This document shows positions 9,110 to 20,101 of a DNA stretch of 64,000 bases, one piece after another. The stretch's first letter is position 1; every line of letters starts with the position of its first letter. Below the pieces are notes generated by a model. It was not told the DNA's origin, did no database searches, and saw nothing but the letters and a program-made list of their open reading frames with translations. Origin of the DNA: Kitasatospora sp. NBC_00240 (GTDB lineage Bacteria > Actinomycetota > Actinomycetes > Streptomycetales > Streptomycetaceae); contig NZ_JAPEMU010000001.1 of assembly GCF_026342405.1 (NCBI RefSeq), forward strand, positions 5,704,001 to 5,768,000, written 5' to 3'. The translations under genes were made by a program, and so were the position numbers.

Positions 9110-9180
9110 TGGGTGTGATAGCGCTGGAGGGACGGACCGCCGTCGTGACGGACGCCATGACCTGGGCCGTCGCATTTGTT

Positions 9181-9209
9181 TTGACCGCGCCCGATGCGCT
9201 AGGTACGCT
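9181..9209 (+). promoter_or_regulatory. rpsL promoter (principal sigma factor type)
   Basis: -35 TTGACC (9181-9186), 17-bp spacer, -10 TACGCT (9204-9209). This is a close match to the vegetative HrdB-type consensus, and it sits about 280 nt upstream of rpsL. Transcription should start near 9216. Confidence 0.8.
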
Positions 9210-9497
9210 CTGACCTTGTGCCTGGGGTGTCCCCGGGTCCTTGTGCGTGCAAGCACACCGGCCGCCGCGCCACGGCGATGCGCTCTCCAGCGCCTCGCGC
9301 GCGTGAGCGCCGTCGCTGCACATCAGCTCATGGGATTCCGCGATTCCTCCACCGTCCGTGTCGGCTGCGAAGCCGGTACGGAGGGGCTGGAAGAAGCCCA
9401 ACACACCCGACCGCGTGGGTCGACCACGGGGCCGTGTGCGTTGGGAACACCGCAGGTTAGATCTACCAAGCGATGGCACACAGAAAACGGAGAAACG
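9210..9497 (+). promoter_or_regulatory. Long structured 5' leader of the str operon
   Basis: About 280 nt between the predicted transcription start and rpsL contains no supportable gene. It contains the block CCCGACCGCGTGGGTCG (9406-9422), able to fold as a short hairpin and repeated identically in the rpsJ leader (26860-26876). The region from 9330 to 9450 has further short inverted repeats. A role in control of ribosomal protein synthesis is likely by analogy, but the regulator is unknown. Confidence 0.6.
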
Positions 9498-9869
9498 GTG
9501 CCTACGATCCAGCAGCTGGTCCGAAAGGGCCGGCAGGACAAGGTCGAGAAGAACAAGACTCCCGCGCTCAAGGGCTCGCCCCAGCGTCGTGGCGTTTGCA
9601 CGCGTGTGTACACGACCACCCCGAAGAAGCCGAACTCGGCTCTCCGTAAGGTCGCCCGTGTGCGCCTCACCAGCGGGATCGAGGTCACCGCTTACATTCC
9701 GGGCGAGGGCCACAACCTGCAGGAGCACTCCATCGTGCTCGTGCGTGGCGGTCGTGTGAAGGACCTGCCGGGTGTGCGTTACAAGATCATCCGCGGCTCC
9801 CTTGACACCCAGGGTGTCAAGAACCGCAAGCAGGCCCGCAGCCGCTACGGCGCCAAGAAGGAGAAGTAA
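9498..9869 (+). CDS. rpsL: 30S ribosomal protein S12
   Basis: 123 residues, the usual length. S12 sits at the decoding centre of the 30S subunit. The GTG start at 9498 is preceded by CGGAGAAAC. The loop TTTPKKPNSALRK places lysines at positions 43 and 44, and VKDLPGVRYK places lysine at 88 and aspartate at 89. K43 and K88 are the positions commonly altered in streptomycin-resistant strains, so this copy looks wild type and streptomycin-sensitive. It is the first gene of the str cluster, 2 nt before rpsG. Confidence 0.98.
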   Translation: MPTIQQLVRKGRQDKVEKNKTPALKGSPQRRGVCTRVYTTTPKKPNSALRKVARVRLTSGIEVTAYIPGEGHNLQEHSIVLVRGGRVKDLPGVRYKIIRGSLDTQGVKNRKQARSRYGAKKEK

Positions 9870-9871
9870 GA

Positions 9872-10342
9872 ATGCCTCGTAAGGGCCCCGCCCCGAAGCG
9901 CCCGGTCATCATCGACCCGGTTTACGGCTCCCCTGTGGTGACGTCGCTGGTCAACAAGATCCTGCTGCACGGCAAGCGCTCCACCGCCGAGCGGATCGTC
10001 TACGGCGCCCTCGAGGGCGTTCGTGAGAAGACCGGTGCCGACCCCGTCGTCACCCTGAAGCGCGCGCTTGAGAACGTCAAGCCCGCCCTTGAGGTCAAGT
10101 CCCGCCGTGTCGGTGGCGCGACGTACCAGGTTCCGGTCGAGGTCCGTCCGGGCCGCGCCGCCACCCTGGCGCTGCGCTGGATGGTCGGTTACTCCCGCGC
10201 CCGTCGCGAGAAGACCATGACCGAGCGCCTCATGAACGAGATCCTCGACGCCAGCAACGGCCTGGGCGCTTCCGTGAAGCGTCGCGAGGACACCCACAAG
10301 ATGGCCGAGTCCAACAAGGCCTTCGCGCACTACCGCTGGTAG
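9872..10342 (+). CDS. rpsG: 30S ribosomal protein S7
   Basis: 156 residues, the standard length, beginning MPRKGPAPKRPV. S7 is a primary 16S rRNA binder that nucleates assembly of the 30S head and contacts E-site tRNA. The conserved segment GGATYQVPVEVRPGRAATLA and the C-terminal HKMAESNKAFAHYRW are intact. It starts 2 nt after rpsL with GGAG in the end of rpsL, so translation is probably coupled. Confidence 0.98.
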   Translation: MPRKGPAPKRPVIIDPVYGSPVVTSLVNKILLHGKRSTAERIVYGALEGVREKTGADPVVTLKRALENVKPALEVKSRRVGGATYQVPVEVRPGRAATLALRWMVGYSRARREKTMTERLMNEILDASNGLGASVKRREDTHKMAESNKAFAHYRW

Positions 10343-10381
10343 TCCTAACCCCGTCACTAGACAGAGAGAGAACGAGCCACC

Positions 10382-12487
<2,106 letters not shown>

Positions 12488-12681
12488 CGTCCCGAATATC
12501 GGGATGTTCACGACCCCTTAGGCTATTAGGAGACATACCCGGCGGGATCGCATGATCCCGCCGGCGTCTCCGCCCCCACCCGCGGGACGGCATGGAGCGC
12601 AAACCAGCGCTCCGTACCAAAACCCGATCAAAGACCAACTGACGTCGTACGGCGTACAGAACTGTCCTCAGGAGGACTGCA
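12488..12681 (+). promoter_or_regulatory. fusA-tuf spacer with two hairpins
   Basis: A 194-nt spacer with no gene. It contains a short hairpin CCCGA/TCGGG (12491-12503) just after the fusA stop and a perfect 11-bp stem CCGGCGGGATC/GATCCCGCCGG with a GCAT loop (12539-12564). There is no T-tract. A separate tuf promoter in this spacer is known in some streptomycetes; I see no convincing -35/-10 pair here, so whether the hairpins are attenuators, processing sites or stability elements is open. Confidence 0.6.
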
Positions 12682-13875
<1,194 letters not shown>

Positions 13876-13920
13876 TTTGACGGTCTGACCGTTCCCCGAG
13901 GACCTGTCCCCGGGGTGCAG

Positions 13921-13970
13921 CCAGGGCCCGGTGTCCGCCCCTTGGGCGGCCGCCGGGCCCTGGCGCTTTT
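13921..13970 (+). terminator. Rho-independent terminator of the str operon
   Basis: The outer stem CCAGGGCCCGG/CCGGGCCCTGG (13921-13931 with 13953-13963) encloses an inner CCGCCC/GGGCGG stem, followed by a short T-run (13967-13970). It lies 45 nt after tuf. Confidence 0.9.
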
Positions 13971-14087
13971 CCCGGACCCCCGGGAGTTATGATCCGGCCG
14001 TGGGGGTTGAGTGGCCGAGCCGCGTGGACGGATCGGGCCGTGACAGCCAGGCCCCGTGATCCGGCCAGTACGTGATGGAAAGGTGCC

Positions 14088-16178
14088 TTGTCTCCCGTGG
14101 CGATCCGCTCAGCTGTTGTGAGAAATAGGAATGCCGAGAGATCGCCGGCGGAACAGGCCGGCGGCCCGGCCGGCGCCCGGCGGTGGACCGTCCTGGCGGC
14201 GGCCGTGGCGGCGTCCTGGGTGCTGCCGCTGGTACTGAACGCCGTCAGCCTGGACGTGGTCCTGATCCCGGTCCTGCTGCTGGCGGTGGCGAGCCTGCTC
14301 CGGGTCGGTGGCGGCCTGCTCGATCGCCTGGTGGTCGCGGCCTTCGTCCTCTGCGGCTCCGTGATGGCCTTCGGCCTGCTGTTCTCGCTCTGGCCCTGGG
14401 GCCTGGCCCCTGTCCCGACGGCCGGATTCCTGCTGACGGTGGCGTCCGTCACCGGCTGGCTCAGCGGCCGGCGTCCGCACATCCCGCTGAAGCTGCGCGG
14501 CTCCGACGTCCTGGTGCTCGGTACCGCGGCCGTGGTCTGGAAGTACGTGCACCACCCGCTGGCCGGCAAGTCCGCCGCGGACCGGATCGCCTACTTCGCC
14601 ACCGCCGAGGACCGGATGGGGCACTTCTCCTACTTCGACGGCATCCACCACATCGGCGGCTACGCGTTCCTCCACCAGGAGGCCGCCAGGACGTACATGA
14701 TGACGCCGGCCGAGGCGGTCTACCCGCAGGGCACGCACTTCCTGCTGGCCTGGATCGACATCCTGGTGAAGTCCTCCACCGACGGCGGCGACGCCCTCGG
14801 CATGATGAACCGCTACCTGCTCTACGTGATGGCCGCCTACGCGCTGTTCTGCGCGGCGCTGGTCTGGGCCGCCCGCTGGGTCGGCGGACCGCGCCTGCGC
14901 GGCTGGCGCACGGCCGCGGTCTGCGCCACGGTGCTCTCCATCATGCTGTCCGGGTCGATGGCGAACCTGGTGGAGAAGGGCTTCGACTCGGAGACGGTCG
15001 GCCTGCTCTTCCTCACCGTGGCCCTGGCCCTGCTGCTGCGGCCGGCCATGGGCCGGGCCGAGTTCGCCCTGGTCGGGGTGGTCGCCCTGGTCGCGGTGAC
15101 CTTCGTCTACAACCTCTACGGCGTCCTGGTCGGCATCGCGCTCGCGGCGGTGCTGGTGATCCACCGGCGCCGGTTCGCGGCCCGGCGCGGGCTGCTGTTC
15201 GGCGCGCTCGCCGCCGGCGCCCTCGTCGCGGGACTGCCCACCGTCTTCTCCGTGCTGACCAAGCTGGACGTCGCCAAGACCTCCAACCTCGCCGGGCCGA
15301 TGGTCATCCCCGACCGCCCGGTGCTGATCGGCTGCACCCTGCTCGTCCTGGTGGCCGCCGCGCTGCCGGTGAACCGCCGCACCGCCACCGGCCGGACGGT
15401 CTTCGCCCTGGTGCTCGGTACCGGCCTGGTGCTCGCCGTCTTCGGGTTCTGGCAGCTGCACACCATCGGCTACCTCTCGTACTACTTCGAGAAGCTGGCC
15501 GCCGGCGGCCTGGTGATCGCGCTGATCTCCCTCGGGATGGTCGGACTGATGCTGCAGCCCGCCGAGCGGACCAAGGGCACGCCGCTGCGGCGCCGGGCCG
15601 AACGTCTCGGTCTCTCGGCGGTGGCCACCGCGGCGGCGCTCAGCATGTTCGCGGGCGTCCAGTGGGGCGTGCCCTCCGGCTGGAGCAAGCCTTCGGCCTG
15701 GTACGACAGCCCCATGGTCAAGTGGGCGAAGGGCGAGGCGGTGAGCGACATGGGCCCTGCCACCAACCTCCTCACCAAGCGCGACCTCAAGGGCGTCACC
15801 ACGCCGGTCATCGCGCTGTACAGCAACGACTCGTACCACAACCTCAAGTCGACCTTCATCGCCCAGCTCCTCACCCACCAGGGCGGCAACATGGTGGGGC
15901 TCTACGAGGTCTTCTACGTGAAGATCGGCGGCCCCGCAGTGCCGCCGAAGGACAAGGAGAAGCCGGCCGACAAGGACAAGACCGAGGCGGAGAAGGCGGC
16001 GGACCGGGAGAAGGAGTACCAGTCCTCGCTCGGCCATCTGAAGAAGGCCATCGCCGACTGCCCGGCCCCGCCGACCATTCTGGTGGGCGACGCGAAGGTG
16101 GCGGAGCGCCTGAAGCGGGACCTCGCCTCGGCGGACGTACGTGCCACGGTGGTCCACGCACCCTTCCCGAACAGCTGA
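14088..16178 (+). CDS. Large polytopic membrane protein of unknown family, GT-C-like topology
   Basis: 696 residues with about 12-14 membrane segments in the first 540 and a hydrophilic C-terminal domain of about 150 residues. I do not recognise a named family. The first large loop has EDRMGHFSYFDGIHHIGGY and, further on, YPQGTHFLLAWIDI; the layout of early acidic/His residues and a soluble C-terminus resembles GT-C glycosyltransferases. Near residues 620-646 there is a lysine/glutamate-rich, probably helical stretch (KDKEKPADKDKTEAEKAA). The start is uncertain: TTG 14088 has GGAAAGG only 4 nt away, and GTG 14097 is an alternative. It heads the polysaccharide locus and precedes an acyltransferase gene. 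Confidence 0.6.
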   Translation: MSPVAIRSAVVRNRNAERSPAEQAGGPAGARRWTVLAAAVAASWVLPLVLNAVSLDVVLIPVLLLAVASLLRVGGGLLDRLVVAAFVLCGSVMAFGLLFSLWPWGLAPVPTAGFLLTVASVTGWLSGRRPHIPLKLRGSDVLVLGTAAVVWKYVHHPLAGKSAADRIAYFATAEDRMGHFSYFDGIHHIGGYAFLHQEAARTYMMTPAEAVYPQGTHFLLAWIDILVKSSTDGGDALGMMNRYLLYVMAAYALFCAALVWAARWVGGPRLRGWRTAAVCATVLSIMLSGSMANLVEKGFDSETVGLLFLTVALALLLRPAMGRAEFALVGVVALVAVTFVYNLYGVLVGIALAAVLVIHRRRFAARRGLLFGALAAGALVAGLPTVFSVLTKLDVAKTSNLAGPMVIPDRPVLIGCTLLVLVAAALPVNRRTATGRTVFALVLGTGLVLAVFGFWQLHTIGYLSYYFEKLAAGGLVIALISLGMVGLMLQPAERTKGTPLRRRAERLGLSAVATAAALSMFAGVQWGVPSGWSKPSAWYDSPMVKWAKGEAVSDMGPATNLLTKRDLKGVTTPVIALYSNDSYHNLKSTFIAQLLTHQGGNMVGLYEVFYVKIGGPAVPPKDKEKPADKDKTEAEKAADREKEYQSSLGHLKKAIADCPAPPTILVGDAKVAERLKRDLASADVRATVVHAPFPNS

Positions 16179-16281
16179 TCGACGGGGGCGTGCCCGGACG
16201 GCTGCCCACGTCGGCCGACTGCCGTGAGGGCTGTCGTACGGGTGTGACGAGGCCCACGGTCTGAGGTAAACCACGTACCGC

Positions 16282-16287
16282 TAGGAT
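16282..16287 (+). promoter_or_regulatory. -10 element directly before the acyltransferase start
   Basis: TAGGAT ends 6 nt before the GTG at 16294, which would give a leaderless or near-leaderless mRNA. AGGA inside the same stretch could instead act as a ribosome binding site. No clear -35 is visible. Confidence 0.4.
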
Positions 16288-16293
16288 TCCCCG

Positions 16294-17487
16294 GTGATAG
16301 GACGGGTTCGTAGTATCGGGGCCACACAGCGGCGACGTCGGAGCATACCGGCCGGGCGCCTCGCAGTTCTGGACGGGCTCCGGCTCGTGGCCGCTCTGAT
16401 GGTGGTCTTCCACCACTACGTCGGCTACGGGGGCGGATCCACCAAGGACGACAGCGCCTGGGGACGTCCGGCCGCAGCGGTGTTCCACGGCGGCGCCGAA
16501 GTGGGCATCTACCTCTGGACCGGGGTCTGCCTCTTCTTCATCATCAGCGGCTTCGTCATCTGCATGAGCAGCTGGGGCCGGGGGCTCAGCGACTTCCTCA
16601 AGTCGCGGGTCATGCGGCTCTACCCGGCCTACTGGTTCGCCGTGCTCGCGACCACGGCGGTACTCATGGTGTGGCCGACGGTCCGCCACCCGCTCGGGAT
16701 GTACGACGTCCTGGCCAACATGACGATGCTCCAGGAAGCGTTCCATGTGAAGGCCGTCGACGCCGTCTACTGGACGCTCTGGATCGAGATGCGCTTCTAC
16801 CTGCTCTTCGCGATCGTCGTCTGGCGCGGCGTCACGTATCGCAGGGTGGTGGCCTTCTGCCTGCTGTGGACGGCCGCGGGCCTGCTGACGAGCTACGGCG
16901 GTGTGCACCAGCTCGACCTGATCGTGATGGCGCCGGTCGCGCCGTTCTTCGTCGCGGGTCTGGCGTTCTACCTCATGCACCGGTTCCGGCCGAACCTGCT
17001 GCTCTGGGGGATCGTCGGGATGTCCTGGATCCTGTCCACCCGCTACGCCCTCGGGCATCAGGGTGAGGTCTCGGGGGAGATCGGCCAGGACGTCCCGTTG
17101 TGGCCGGCCGTGCTCGTGGTCACGTTGTCGTTCGTGGTGATGGCCCTGGTGGCGCTGGGCCGGCTGTCGTGGATCAGGTGGCGGTGGCTCACCGTCGCCG
17201 GCGCGCTCACCTACCCGCTGTACCTCCTGCACGAGGCCATCGGCTGGACGGCCCTGCGGCTGCTCCAGCCCCACCTGCGGCCCTGGCCCTCGGTGGCCGT
17301 GGTCACGGTGGCGATGCTGGTGGCCTCCTGGCTGGTGCACCGGCTCGTCGAGCGCCCGCTGGCGCCGATGCTCAAGGCCGGCATGGCCAGCTCGATCAAG
17401 GACTTCCGCAGCGCGTCCCAGCCCCCGGAGGTGCCGGCCTCGCGCGCCCACGGGGAGCCGGTCGGCAGCGGTACGCCCAGCCACTGA
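16294..17487 (+). CDS. Acyltransferase 3 family membrane protein (OafA/YrhL type)
   Basis: 397 residues with about 10 membrane helices. The first helix carries LDGLRLVAALMVVFHHYVGY, with the R-x10-H pattern of acyltransferase-3 enzymes, which transfer acetyl or other acyl groups to extracytoplasmic sugars. LFFIISGFVICM and SRVMRLYPAYWFAVL are further family hallmarks. The last helix is followed by VERPL, also characteristic. In this locus it probably O-acylates the surface polysaccharide, which is an inference from context. It converges with rmlC across a bidirectional hairpin. Confidence 0.9.
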   Translation: MIGRVRSIGATQRRRRSIPAGRLAVLDGLRLVAALMVVFHHYVGYGGGSTKDDSAWGRPAAAVFHGGAEVGIYLWTGVCLFFIISGFVICMSSWGRGLSDFLKSRVMRLYPAYWFAVLATTAVLMVWPTVRHPLGMYDVLANMTMLQEAFHVKAVDAVYWTLWIEMRFYLLFAIVVWRGVTYRRVVAFCLLWTAAGLLTSYGGVHQLDLIVMAPVAPFFVAGLAFYLMHRFRPNLLLWGIVGMSWILSTRYALGHQGEVSGEIGQDVPLWPAVLVVTLSFVVMALVALGRLSWIRWRWLTVAGALTYPLYLLHEAIGWTALRLLQPHLRPWPSVAVVTVAMLVASWLVHRLVERPLAPMLKAGMASSIKDFRSASQPPEVPASRAHGEPVGSGTPSH

Positions 17488-17506
17488 CCGCCCTGCGGCC
17501 GCAACG

Positions 17507-17547
17507 ACCGGAGCCCCCGTCCCCTTCTCGGGGGCGGGGGCTCCGGT
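17507..17547. terminator. Bidirectional terminator between acyltransferase gene and rmlC
   Basis: A long inverted repeat, ACCGGAGCCCCCG at the left and CGGGGGCTCCGGT at the right, with a small C/G-rich loop region. It sits between the convergent genes, 20 nt from each stop codon. Confidence 0.85.
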
Positions 17548-17566
17548 GTGCCGGATCGGCAGCGGG

Positions 17567-18169
17567 TCAGTTCTGCTCGTCCAGCGAGGCGGTGAAGGCC
17601 TTGCACGCCTCGTAGTCCGGCAGCAGGCCGGTCGCGATGGCGTCGGCGAGCGAGGGCGCGGCCTCGTCGCGGGCGGAGAGCAGCGGCAGGTCGGCCGGCC
17701 ACTCGATGCCCAGATCGGGGTCGAGCGGGTGGACCGAGTGCTCGCCGGTCGGGTTGTACGTCTCCGAGCACAGGTACGAGAGCGTGGCGTCGTCGCTCAG
17801 CGCGCAGAAGCCGTGCCCGAGCCCCTCGGGGATGTAGACGGCGCGGCGGTCGACGTCGTCGAGCCGCACGCCCTCCCAACGGCCGAAGGTGGGGGAGCCC
17901 ACCCGCAGGTCGACGATCACGTCCAGTACGGCGCCGCGTACGCAGGTCACGTACTTGGCCTGGCCGCGCGGCACGTCGGCGAAGTGGATGCCGCGGACGA
18001 CGCCGCGGGAGGAGACCGAGAGGTTCGCCTGGGCGAGCCGCAGCGGGTGGCCGACGACCTCCGCCAGCCGGTCGAAGCGGTACCACTCGGTGAACATGCC
18101 GCGCGGGTCGCCGTGCAGCTGCGGGGTGACCTCGATCAGGCCCTCGATGCTCAACTCACGGAACTTCAC
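17567..18169 (-). CDS. rmlC: dTDP-4-dehydrorhamnose 3,5-epimerase
   Basis: 200 residues, a cupin. It converts dTDP-4-keto-6-deoxy-D-glucose to the L-lyxo form, step three of dTDP-L-rhamnose synthesis. The catalytic histidine is in GVVRGIHF (H62), and GDPRGMFTEWYR and YIPEGLGHGFCAL are the other conserved blocks. Its ATG overlaps the rmlA stop as ATGA, so the two are translated together. The C-terminus is slightly longer than in enteric RmlC, which is usual for actinobacteria. Confidence 0.95.
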   Translation of the reverse strand: MKFRELSIEGLIEVTPQLHGDPRGMFTEWYRFDRLAEVVGHPLRLAQANLSVSSRGVVRGIHFADVPRGQAKYVTCVRGAVLDVIVDLRVGSPTFGRWEGVRLDDVDRRAVYIPEGLGHGFCALSDDATLSYLCSETYNPTGEHSVHPLDPDLGIEWPADLPLLSARDEAAPSLADAIATGLLPDYEACKAFTASLDEQN

Positions 18170-19041
18170 CGGGCGTTCTCCTCCTCGATCAGGGCGATCA
18201 GGTACTGGCCGTAACCGCTCTTCAGCAGCGGGACGGCGAGCTCACGGAGCTCGTCGGAGCTGATCAGCCCGGCCCGCCAGACGGCCTCCTCGATGCAGCC
18301 GATCTTGAAGCCCTGGCGCTCCTCGATGACCCGGACGAACTCCGAGGCCTGCACCATCGACACGAAGGTGCCGGTGTCGAGCCAGGCGGTGCCGCGATCC
18401 AGGATCGTGACGTTCAGCTCGCCCTTCTGCAGGTAGGCGTCGTTGACCGCGGTGATCTCCAGCTCGCCGCGGGCGCTGGGCTTCAGGCCGCGGGCGATCT
18501 CGACGACCTGGTTGTCGTAGAAGTAGAGGCCCGGCACGGCGTACCGCGACTTCGGGTGCTCGGGCTTCTCCTCGATGGAGATCGCCTGGCCGCGTCCGTC
18601 GAACTCCACCACGCCGTACGCGGTGGGATCGGCCACCGGGTAGGCGAAGACCCGGCCGCCGGCCGCGTCGGTGTGCTCGGCGAGCCTGGTGCCCAGGCCG
18701 CTGCCGTGGAAGATGTTGTCGCCGAGGATCAGCGCCACGGACTCGTCGCCGATGAAGTCCGCGCCCAGGACGAAGGCCTGGGCGATGCCCTCGGGGCGCT
18801 CCTGGACGGCGTACTCGAGGCGCAGGCCGAACTGCGAGCCGTCGCCGAGCAGCCGCTCGAACTGCTCCCGGTCGGCCGGGGTGGTGATGATGAGGATCTC
18901 GCTGATTCCCGCCATCACGAGGGTAGAGAGCGGGTAGTAGATCATCGGCTTGTCGAAGACCGGCAGGAGCTGCTTCGAGACAGCTCGGGTCAGGGGCCAG
19001 AGTCGTGATCCGGTGCCGCCTGCCAAGAGAATTCCACGCAT
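18166..19041 (-). CDS. rmlA: Glucose-1-phosphate thymidylyltransferase
   Basis: 291 residues, the first enzyme of the dTDP-rhamnose pathway, joining dTTP and glucose-1-phosphate. The nucleotide-binding motif LLAGGTGSRLWPLT is at residues 5-18, with the Mg-binding region LILGDNIFHGSGLG and the sugar-binding EKPEHPKSRYAVPGLYFYD. The start ATG 19041 is preceded on its own strand by TAAGGT with only 6 nt between, so the mRNA may be leaderless. It is divergent from rmlB and coupled to rmlC. Confidence 0.97.
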   Translation of the reverse strand: MRGILLAGGTGSRLWPLTRAVSKQLLPVFDKPMIYYPLSTLVMAGISEILIITTPADREQFERLLGDGSQFGLRLEYAVQERPEGIAQAFVLGADFIGDESVALILGDNIFHGSGLGTRLAEHTDAAGGRVFAYPVADPTAYGVVEFDGRGQAISIEEKPEHPKSRYAVPGLYFYDNQVVEIARGLKPSARGELEITAVNDAYLQKGELNVTILDRGTAWLDTGTFVSMVQASEFVRVIEERQGFKIGCIEEAVWRAGLISSDELRELAVPLLKSGYGQYLIALIEEENAR

Positions 19042-19047
19042 GCGTGC

Positions 19048-19114
19048 ACCTTATGCGAGAGGCGAGGGGCTGGTGAGGGCCAGGTCGGTGCGGGCGTCCG
19101 GCCGACGGTAGACT
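19048..19114. promoter_or_regulatory. Divergent rmlA/rmlB promoter region
   Basis: On the minus strand, -10 TAAGGT (19048-19053) lies 6 nt from the rmlA ATG. On the plus strand, -10 TAGACT (19109-19114) lies 9 nt from the rmlB ATG. Neither has a strong -35. Both mRNAs would be leaderless or carry a leader of only a few bases. Confidence 0.5.
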
Positions 19115-19123
19115 GCGCACACT

Positions 19124-20101
19124 ATGCGCATTCTCGTGACCGGCGGTGCCGGCTTCATCGGTTCTGAGTTCGTCCGCCAGCTGCTGGGCACGGACGCCAC
19201 CGACCAGATCACTGTCTTCGACAAGCTCACCTACTCGGGTGTCGAGGCCAACCTGGCGTCCGTGGCGGCCCACAGCGGCTACACCTTCGTCAAGGGCGAC
19301 ATCTGCGACGTCGACGCCGTCGACCAGGTCATGCCCGGTCACGACGTCGTCGTGCACTTCGCCGCCGAGTCCCACGTGGACCGCTCCATCGCGGGCGCCG
19401 GCCCCTTCGTGCTGACCAACGTGGTCGGCACCCAGGTGCTGCTGGACGCCGCGCGCAAGCACCGCGTGGGCCGCTTCGTGCACATCTCCACCGACGAGGT
19501 GTACGGCTCGATCAGCGAGGGCTCCTGGACGGAGGAGTGGCCGCTGGTGCCGAACTCCCCGTACTCGGCCTCCAAGGCCTCCTCCGACCTGCTGGCGCTG
19601 GCCTACCACCGCACGCACGGCATGGACGTGGTGGTCACCCGCTGCTCCAACAACTACGGGCACTACCAGTTCCCGGAGAAGGTCATCCCGCTCTTCACCA
19701 CCAACCTGATCGACGGCAAGAAGGTGCCGCTGTACGGCGACGGTGGCAACGTCCGCGACTGGCTGCACGTCTCCGACCACTGCCGCGCCATCGAGATGGT
19801 GATGCGCGGCGGCCGCGCCGGCCAGGTCTACAACATCGGCGGCGGCACCGAGGCCACCAACAAGGAGCTCACCGGCCTGCTGCTCGAGGCGGCCGGCGCC
19901 GGCTGGGACATGGTCGAGCACGTCGAGGACCGCAAGGGCCACGACCTGCGCTACTCGATCGACATCAGCAAGATCCGCGAGGAGCTCGGCTACGAGCCGC
20001 AGGTGCGCTTCGAGGACGGCCTCGCGGCCACCATCGCCTGGTACCGCGAGAACCGCGACTGGTGGGAGCCGCTGAAGACGAAGGCGGCCCTGGCCCAGTG
20101 A
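19124..20101 (+). CDS. rmlB: dTDP-glucose 4,6-dehydratase
   Basis: 325 residues, an extended short-chain dehydrogenase. The NAD-binding glycine motif TGGAGFIGSEF is at the N-terminus. The catalytic residues appear in HISTDEVYGSI (Thr-Asp-Glu) and YSASKASSDLL (Tyr-x3-Lys). FAAESHVDRSI and RCSNNYGHYQFPEK are family blocks. It makes dTDP-4-keto-6-deoxy-glucose. Its stop overlaps the GTG of rmlD. Confidence 0.97.
   Translation: MRILVTGGAGFIGSEFVRQLLGTDATDQITVFDKLTYSGVEANLASVAAHSGYTFVKGDICDVDAVDQVMPGHDVVVHFAAESHVDRSIAGAGPFVLTNVVGTQVLLDAARKHRVGRFVHISTDEVYGSISEGSWTEEWPLVPNSPYSASKASSDLLALAYHRTHGMDVVVTRCSNNYGHYQFPEKVIPLFTTNLIDGKKVPLYGDGGNVRDWLHVSDHCRAIEMVMRGGRAGQVYNIGGGTEATNKELTGLLLEAAGAGWDMVEHVEDRKGHDLRYSIDISKIREELGYEPQVRFEDGLAATIAWYRENRDWWEPLKTKAALAQ

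Noticed and set aside
14005..14040. A tRNA-Ser/Leu-like D-arm string (GAGTGGCCGAG)
   Set aside because: No acceptor stem, anticodon arm or T-loop sequence follows; chance resemblance.
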